Below are positions 56,905 to 64,000 of a stretch of DNA of 64,000 nt, piece after piece. The notes beneath the pieces were generated by a model that made no database searches, had not been told where the DNA came from, and worked only from the letters and a program-made list of their open reading frames with translations. Location: positions 5,774,029 to 5,838,028 of the forward strand of contig CM029121.1 in the NCBI GenBank assembly GCA_016859345.1, read 5' to 3'. Numbering within the stretch: position 1 is the first letter of the stretch; each line of letters begins with the position of its first letter. The DNA is from Istiophorus platypterus (lineage: Eukaryota > Chordata > Actinopteri > Istiophoriformes > Istiophoridae). A program made the translations under genes and the position numbers.

Positions 56905-57078
56905 CACCCAGTGCTCCCCGTGGCAAATTAAATACATCAGACATCTCTCCTGGAGGAATTCAAATGAGTAGTGCTTGAATGTTTGTGTGTACAACTCTCT
57001 AATATTGTTTCAGGGTGTGTCCCATATACACGATCAGATACTGCATTAAAACTAGTTTACCACTCTAATGTTGTGGCT

Positions 57079-57142
57079 ACATGATGTTCATATTGATGTT
57101 CATGATGATGACATGATGTTCATATTGATGTTCATGATGATG
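57079..57142 (+). repeat. perfect 32-base tandem duplication
   Basis: The unit acatgatgttcatattgatg ending in ttcatgatgatg is present twice without change (57079-57110, 57111-57142), followed by partial copies rich in gatgttcat. Confidence 0.92.
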
Positions 57143-57289
57143 ATGTTCATGTGTGTGTGATATAATGAAAATGTAAAATCATAGCTCTGCATTAACTACA
57201 GTTTAATTTAAAGCTGCAATAATCAATATTTTTACAAGACTGTTCAAATGACTGTTTATTGTAATGAACACACATCTCGGACTGTTTCC

Positions 57290-58970
57290 CCTCTGATGGT
57301 CAGGAAACCTAGAGCAAAAAATCCGCCATGGCTCAACAACGATAGTGCTCTTAGGCAAGTTTGTAGAAAAGCTGAGTGTAAATGGAAAAAGGCTACAGGT
57401 TTTATCTGAGATACTGAAAGGCCCTCTGGCAAATTACTAGCAATGAGTCATAGCTGCAACATTAAATATTTTGCCACCATCACTGCAAAAGTAATTCAAT
57501 CCTGCACTCTGTTGCTGCTACCTGTCCTAGGCCAACCACATCCATTTGAGAGCTTTTAAACTTGTTGAAATTGATCACATACCATCTAATAATTGACTGC
57601 CCACCTACGATCCATCTCCGATGTTTGCCTGCTCTGCCATCCTTAATGACTTTCAGCCTGTTTCCGTCACACATTAATGACAATCTCTCACACATAGTCA
57701 TCCAATGAACCCTGGACATTTTTCCTAAATACTTTTATGGGAAGTATTGGACACTGCGGGACCTTCAATTTCCCTTACTATAAATAACGGTCGTGCAAAT
57801 GGGGCCGCCCCCTCCTGTTTTAAACATGTAATAGTCCTTTATTCAAAAGCCTTGAAAGATCACAACTAAATATTTTCTGTCCCATCTCCAAGCTCCCATT
57901 CCTTACCAATTCTCGGGAGAAAGTTGTCTATACTTAGCTTCTGTCTTATTTAGACAATAACAACCTCATGGAGAAATTTAAATCAGGTTTAAGAGCTTGT
58001 CATAGCACAGAAGATGCTCTTCTCAAAGTCTAAAAGGATCTTTTGTCTTTAGACTGTGGTAAATATGCAATTCAAAGTCTTTTAGACCTCAGCATGGCTC
58101 TTGACACTGTTGATCATTGCATTCTTTAAAACCACCGTAAGGACCGGGTTAGCAGACGGGGCAATGCCTTTGAGTGGTTTGCCCCCTACTTAACAGACAG
58201 GTATTTCTCTATTACGAATGGGAGCGTCTCCTCCTCTACTGTCTCTATCAGTTTGTAGAGTGCTGCAAGGTTCCATTTTAGGGCAAATTTTATTTTCTTT
58301 GTATCGCTCTTTGGGCTCCATCTTCCGCAAACACAATGTCTCCTTTTAGTGTCCCACTGAAGTCACGCAAATATACCTTCCACTGCATCCAGGCAATTCC
58401 AACTCTATCACATCCAACCTTAACTGCCTCCAGGATTTGAAATGCTGGATGGCAAAAATCTGTCTTCAGCTGAATGAAAAAAAGAAGTGATTGGTTGTTG
58501 TGTTGGGTGGACAATTAACAGGCAGTATAGCTGGCCACTTAAGGCCATCGGCCTTGAACCTTCATGCCCATTCCAGGAATCTTGAAATTTGACAAACAGA
58601 TCAACTGTAGGGTTAAAGGCCGAAATCTTCAGCTGAGGTACATTACTCGACTTAAGTCCATCCTCTCTGCTAACAATATGAAGACTGCAAACACTGGATT
58701 AATCTCCTCAACCTGGATTACTGAAACTCACTGTACCTGGGTTTTGGCCAGTCCTCTTTGTCTCGCCTCCAGCTGATTGAGGCTAGTGGGTAAGGAAGTC
58801 ATGCCTTTCCAGTGGCAGCTCCAAATTTTTAGAAAAGCCTTTTACTTTCTATCAAATGCTCCCTCACAACTGACACTTATAGAACAAGACTCAAGACATA
58901 CATGTTTTCAAGTTTTTTTTTCTATAGTGATCTTACAAGCTTATATAATTGTTTTTCATTCTGTTTAACA
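57290..58970 (+). mobile_element. L2/Maui-type LINE remnant, most of reverse transcriptase
   Basis: Broken + strand frames read PPWLNNDSALRQVCRKAECK (about 57325), then PISKLPFLTN, YLDNNNLMEKFKSGLRACHS (about 57950), LDLSMALDTVDHCIL (about 58085), FEWFAPYLTDRYFSITNGSV (about 58170), LGLHLPQTQ, MLDGKNLSSAE, LKFDKQINC and QLTLIEQDSRHTCFQVFF near the end. These are in the order of an L2-clade ORF2. The YADD region is deleted or shifted, and stops are frequent. Dead copy. Confidence 0.8.
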
Positions 58971-60879
58971 TTTCTGTACATATTTAGATATTACCTTTAA
59001 CTTTATTATTACAAGTCATTGTCATTTGTGCCTTGACTTATGACATCATTTCAGGTTCAACTGTTGTGCCTTTAACTAAAATTTGTACTGCACTTTTGTA
59101 AAACACGTACTTTTTCAGTTCATGCAGAGATACACACTCACACACACACACCACCCCTCCCTCAAAGGTAAACAGACTAAAAAGTACAAGCCATTAACTC
59201 ACTAAGCTTTAACTTAGGCCCAAATGATGCCTCATGCTGACTAGGATATGTTTTGTCTGAGACTGTGTCTCATTTATGGATCAAAGTTTACACCTTGATG
59301 CAAGAACAGTGGGCAGACTCTAAGATGAGTTATCACCACTGGATAACACATTAGAATACGCACATTATTTGCAGGTATGTTCATTAAAAAAAAAAAAAAA
59401 AAAGATTTTCCTCAGGGCTGATCCCTCTCTAAATTTACAACCCATCCACCACCACATACCACCACATTATACTGCACTACTGGACTATCATTGGCTGACT
59501 TCATTACAGCTGTCCTGCCAAATTCACATTCTTTCAGCTGAATCTGACTATTTCCATCAAGGCTTAAACCAGTCCTCTCTGTGAACTGATGCCAGCACCA
59601 AGTCACTGTTTGGGGGTTTGATTTTTGTCATGTGTGTCTGTAAGTATCCTGTGAAACTAATCAATTAACAAAGTGAAGATTGTTAAGGGATTATATTCTA
59701 GTTCATAATGTGGACATTCAGTGTCCATGTAATAGCTATGCCAGCCTTCTCCTGCCTTGTGCAGTACATCGCAGTGTCCCACAACACCTACATACCTTTT
59801 CCTACTTTTATGCAATTAAATAGGTTTAATAATATACTACTGATTAAACAATAGTAACATGATAAAATATGCATGCTTTACAGTGTAGTACTGCTTAAAA
59901 TGATTTGTTGCTGGGGTGTTGTGTAAGTGGTTGCATCATGACTCATCAAAGGTAACAAAACATAATAGACAATAAATTAACCTTATGAGAACCAACCCAG
60001 CCACTAATGGCCCTTTTTCTTGTTTTTGCAATTCATCAGTTTCTGTTTTCCTGAGGCATTATCATTCAGTTGAATTACACTACTATCAAAAATAATAGTG
60101 AGTTAGGGGCTAAGCAATAGAATTTATGATGTATCTCTGCACAGGACTAAAAACAGAGTAGGTAATGCATAAAAGCTCTACAGACCTTGCTTTGTCCATC
60201 TCTATTTGTTCATCTATTTCAAGTGTAATAACATCTTCCTTTATTTTGTGTCTGGTATGTTAACTATATGAAAATTAGGATTTAACAGCCCATTCTGAAT
60301 GTAGACCGAAGCAGCAAAACACACAAGCTTTCAGCTTTATGCAAAGCAGTGATGAGATGTAGCAGTGACCAACTTCTGAACAGTATGTTCCGTCACCTGC
60401 AAAGTATGTGAATGCAGTAGCTAGTTCACACATCCCAGTATATATCCCCAGTCTACAGCATGGTAAAATACTGTGATATACATAGCCTATATTCATGCAT
60501 CTGTGTATTTACAAAGAATGTAGCTATTGGCTATTTTTTACTTACAGAAAAAATTCACATTGATTCCAAGCACAGACCTCAGTGACTTGGCAAAACAAAA
60601 AAAGGAGTACTTAATGTACAGTATTAAAACATATACATGTATGCCATGTATGGCCCATCAGTCATATGCAGTACATGCAGTTTGGGAATCAGTGAGAAAT
60701 TCCATATTATTGCAATTCCTTTATGTATTTTTTGGCAAATAAAGCATTGCTTGTACTGAATAACCATGCCTTAACCAACTGGTTTGTGTGGCAATTTTAC
60801 CTGAACCCACTAGGAATTTTTCTGGTGATTAAATGACTTTAAACATCTAAAGCTAAAATCAGGATCTTCCTTCTAAAAA
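58971..60879. other. non-coding, no recognised feature
   Basis: AT-rich, with an A-rich homopolymer at 59385-59403. No gene or transposon recognised. Confidence 0.5.
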
Positions 60880-61290
60880 GCTATGCTACAGACAGATGAA
60901 AATTAAAGGAAAAAAACCTGAAAAACAATTGGATAAACAGGATGACAACGCCCTCATCCATAGGCCACAGAGGGTCATTGAATGGTTCGATGAGTATGAA
61001 TATGATGTGATTCATATGGTAAAGCCTTCGCAGTCAACAGATCTCAACCCATTTGAAACACCTATGGGAGATTTTGGACTGACGTGTTAGACAGCGCTCT
61101 CCACCACAATTGTCAAAACACCATATTTGGGATTATCTTTTCGAAGAATGGTCTTCTACCATCCAGTAGAGGTCAGAGACTTGCTGAATCAACACTAAGA
61201 CCCACTGAATGTTTTCTGGCGGCAGGTGGTGGCCCAACACGTTACAAGACACTCTATGTTGGTTTTTCCTACATTTGTCACCTGCCTGTA
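60880..61290 (+). mobile_element. Tc1-like transposase remnant
   Basis: The + strand reads DDNALIHRPQRVIEWFDEYE then YDVIHMVKPSQSTDLNPFE (about 60937-61060), followed after frame changes by WRQVVAQHVTR-like or AAGGGPTRYKTLYVGF (about 61216-61265). This is the C-terminal DD..E region of a Tc1-type transposase. It differs from the element at 11521-12484. Termini were not found. Confidence 0.7.
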
Positions 61291-63870
61291 GATGTTTGTG
61301 TCATACCAGGAATATGTAGGACTGTTATTTCAACAGTAGTAATAAATATAGTCAGTTGTAAGTATACAGTTGTCAAATCTTTGCTTTGGAACAATGCTCA
61401 CTTCAAACAAAACATGAATCCATAGCTTCTGGGCTAGAGTAAGACCTTTATCTGTTAATGGTACTATATTTTATTTTATTTTATTGAATATATCATACTG
61501 TATCTTATTGACTAATCTTTTATCGTTTGTGTCAAGCAATGTTCCAAAGGTTAGGTGTCTATTTATAAAAATTAAAAACCATGCAGTGATGCTTTGAATC
61601 TACAGTCGAGGATGGATAAACAACAACATATTATCTCCATTTGTTGCAGCGTGTTCTCCATACAATGGATAAAAAGGTGGTTGTCTTTTCACTCACAGCA
61701 GTATTCTGTTCTGCAACCTTACTTTTACTTTGGATATTAAGCAGAGTTCAATGCAAGCCTTTATATCCTCATCATAAAACTACTCCAAACTCTGAATAGT
61801 GGGAGTGTAGGGCAGAGATGGTAATGAAACAAAATAAAAAGAGGCAGAGAGCTGTGGCAGCCACAGAAAGAGTTCATCTAGAACCAAGTGAAGGGAAATC
61901 ATAAAAATCAATCAATCATCATCCTGTAATTATCCTCAGATTATTTTTTTGTCTTCCTTACTCCCTCTCATTGTTTTGTTGGTGCCTGAAATCTGGTAGC
62001 ACAGATACAGACTTGACCATCGAGTCATTACTTTCGAGTACGAGGACTTGGCTGTCTTTTTTCAGTTGTTCACTCAACGTCCTTTTTTGGATTTATGAGT
62101 CGTTACAGCCTGTATCTGAATTGGATAGCATTGCATTTGTCCAATCACTGAAAAAAATGGGTGCACTGAAAGAGCACTTACAATATGTCTTCCCTGACAG
62201 CTGAATAAAGGCACCAGTGAAGTGGCCTATCACCAAAAACAATCACCTCTCCCTTGCTTTCATCTCCTTGCTCATTTTTTCCTCTCTCTTCTTTTTCTTA
62301 ATCTATTTCATCTACTATCATTGTTGCCCATTTTGGCCACTTTGACCTCTTTCTGTCTTCTTATAAACTCTCTATTCTCTGTATTTCTATTGTTCTCTTT
62401 CATTTTATAAATACTATATGTGGAAGGGTTTTATATAAAATCTTGTAACTATTAGGATTTTCACATAAATTGTGCCAAAATTCTACTCAGCTGTGGACCA
62501 CAACTTTAGAAAGTGTTATTTTAGTAAAGTTTGCTACTGTAGGGAGCATATATTAACAGTATGAATCATAAAAAAATCTATATTTCCTCTTTTCCCTTCA
62601 GTTTAGCATGGATTCATGCTAGCAACTCTCTTTCATGTCTGTCACAAGTTTCTTCAGATGTCAATTATTTGTCACAGCACTGCTCCCATTCATATCCCAC
62701 TATCACTCTCACACATGCATCTAATGCCAGCACTTTCTCTCACACACAAAGTCAAACACTCTGGTCATATCTGCCATACATTTAAGCCTTTATTGCTCCC
62801 TGCATCACAATACCGCCACCTCGTTTCTCACCTCAATTTTTTCTTTGACTGTCTTATTGTTCACACTCCTGCTGTCACACACACACATCGTACCCCCTTC
62901 CCCGCTTACTTATTAATCTTCACTTCATGCTGTATTTCACTCTGTAAATTGCAGTAAGGTGGGTGCTGTGTGACCTATATGCACCTTACAAAATGAAAGA
63001 CTATTTTCATTGCTTTCAAACAGACCTGTTCACAGATTTCATACTGTAAGGGACTGATTCTGCTGTACCGGCAGAAACTATATTTCAATTTGAGTGTTAA
63101 ATCCCTGGGGTGATATTATGTGACTGTTTGGACATTTAGCGCTTACCATCCCTGATATCCAACAGAAGATTCTAAAATTTAGATCAAAAAATCTTTTTGA
63201 TTATGTAGAGAACAACGCGTTGTGTTGTATGTGAAATTGTGCATTTGGGGAAAGTAAAACATAAAAAAAACCCTTTACTTTACTGTGAAGTGTAACAGTA
63301 GTGTACAGTCTGAACCTTGAAGTTGCAGAAAAAGGCTGCAATGACTTGAGCAGGCTCCCAGTCAGACCCCCAATTAAAACTGTTTACCAGTTGCTACTCC
63401 CCTCCCCCAAAAAGCAACTGTCAAATCATAATCTAGTGACCATAACTAGGCTTAGCAAATCTAGGACTAGATTTCTGCTCTTGAAGTGTGCATGGGGCTA
63501 TAGTAAGAGTAATACGCAGCATTTTTAGAATTTGGAGTGTAGTACCTGTTTTTGTCAAGCTTTTCAAACCTAAAACATCGGCATAAAGGAATGGATTAAA
63601 CTGTGTGTTAAGCTGCTCTGACCTAACTGCTAACATTATTATAGCCGCCTAATGAGCTTACTACATACTAGCTTACTACATAAATACAGCTTACTACTTA
63701 CTACATAGGCCTCACTAACCTACGACATACATCCGCCTAACTAGCTTACAACAAGAGTTTTACTTCCAAGGCCAAAGAGCAAATAATTGACCATCTGAAT
63801 ACATTTGTGTTAACTGTATCCTTGCAACTGTGCGCAAAGTTAACATAAAAGTGAAAAAATACTGAAAATG
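61291..63870. other. non-coding, no recognised gene
   Basis: AT-rich. Contains a short imperfect tandem repeat of agcttactacat units at 63655-63740. Open frames such as 62561-62957 lack any domain support. Confidence 0.5.
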
Positions 63871-64000
63871 CACTTAGTGGTCACTTTATTAGGTATAGCT
63901 GCACAATCTAATGCAACCTAATACAGTTGTTTGGCATAAAATCTACTTTTATGATGCCTATGTTTTCCATCAGAGGAGTAAATGTAATTTTAATTAAAAC
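63871..64000 (+). mobile_element. start of a DNA transposon, cut by window end
   Basis: cttagtggtcactttattag followed by gtatagctgcacaatctaat is the terminus of a common fish DNA transposon (tcactttattaggtacacc type) with its usual following sequence. It continues past the window. Confidence 0.6.

Noticed and set aside
1..64000. CRISPR arrays, operons, phage or other prokaryotic systems
   Set aside because: Exon-intron structure, vertebrate genes and vertebrate repeats throughout; tandem repeats found are slippage products without spacer-repeat architecture.

Overview
The window is nuclear DNA of a vertebrate, most likely a ray-finned (teleost) fish. Coding sequence is broken into short exons with GT/AG borders. 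Introns carry long TG/CA microsatellites, and the repeat types (L2/Maui-like LINEs, Tc1/mariner, hAT-like MITEs, a GIY-YIG retroelement remnant) are typical of fish genomes. No prokaryotic, organellar or CRISPR features are present.

Two protein-coding genes are supported. (1) aars1, cytosolic alanyl-tRNA synthetase, lies on the + strand. Its last 16 coding exons run from 1417 to a TAA at 21558-21560, and the N-terminal exons lie upstream of the window. All exon phases join cleanly and give about 807 residues: the end of the catalytic core with class II motif 3, the tRNA-binding region, the editing domain with its zinc-binding His/Cys residues, and the C-Ala domain. (2) st3gal2, a Golgi beta-galactoside alpha-2,3-sialyltransferase, lies on the - strand. 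Seven coding exons run from about 43685 down to a TAA at 30732-30730 and give 351 residues, with sialylmotifs L, S, III and VS all visible. The two genes converge tail to tail across 21561-30729, which holds their 3' UTRs and several MITEs.

Layout: 1-21560 is aars1, with a decayed LTR retroelement (about 1808-5685) in one intron, a Tc1/mariner-like element (11521-12484) in another, and a MITE plus a GIY-YIG retroelement remnant in the 4.7 kb intron 15037-19697. 21561-30729 is 3' UTR and intergenic DNA with three MITEs. 30730-43685 is st3gal2, whose introns hold (TG)n tracts, MITEs and unique sequence. 43686-64000 is upstream of the st3gal2 coding region: 5' UTR, first intron or intergenic DNA. 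It contains three L2-type LINE remnants, another Tc1-like transposase remnant, MITEs and a low-repeat stretch that may be regulatory. No third protein-coding gene was recognised there.

The two genes have unrelated jobs (protein synthesis and glycan sialylation); their adjacency is shared synteny, not a pathway. I found no new biological system. The observations most worth following are: the whole first coding exon of st3gal2 lacks an in-frame ATG, with GTG where the family has its start Met; long CA tracts in the pre-mRNA flank the 46-nt frame-critical st3gal2 exon; a sense-oriented LTR retroelement with a palindromic LTR end sits in an aars1 intron; and a hAT-like MITE retains near-perfect 8-bp target duplications.
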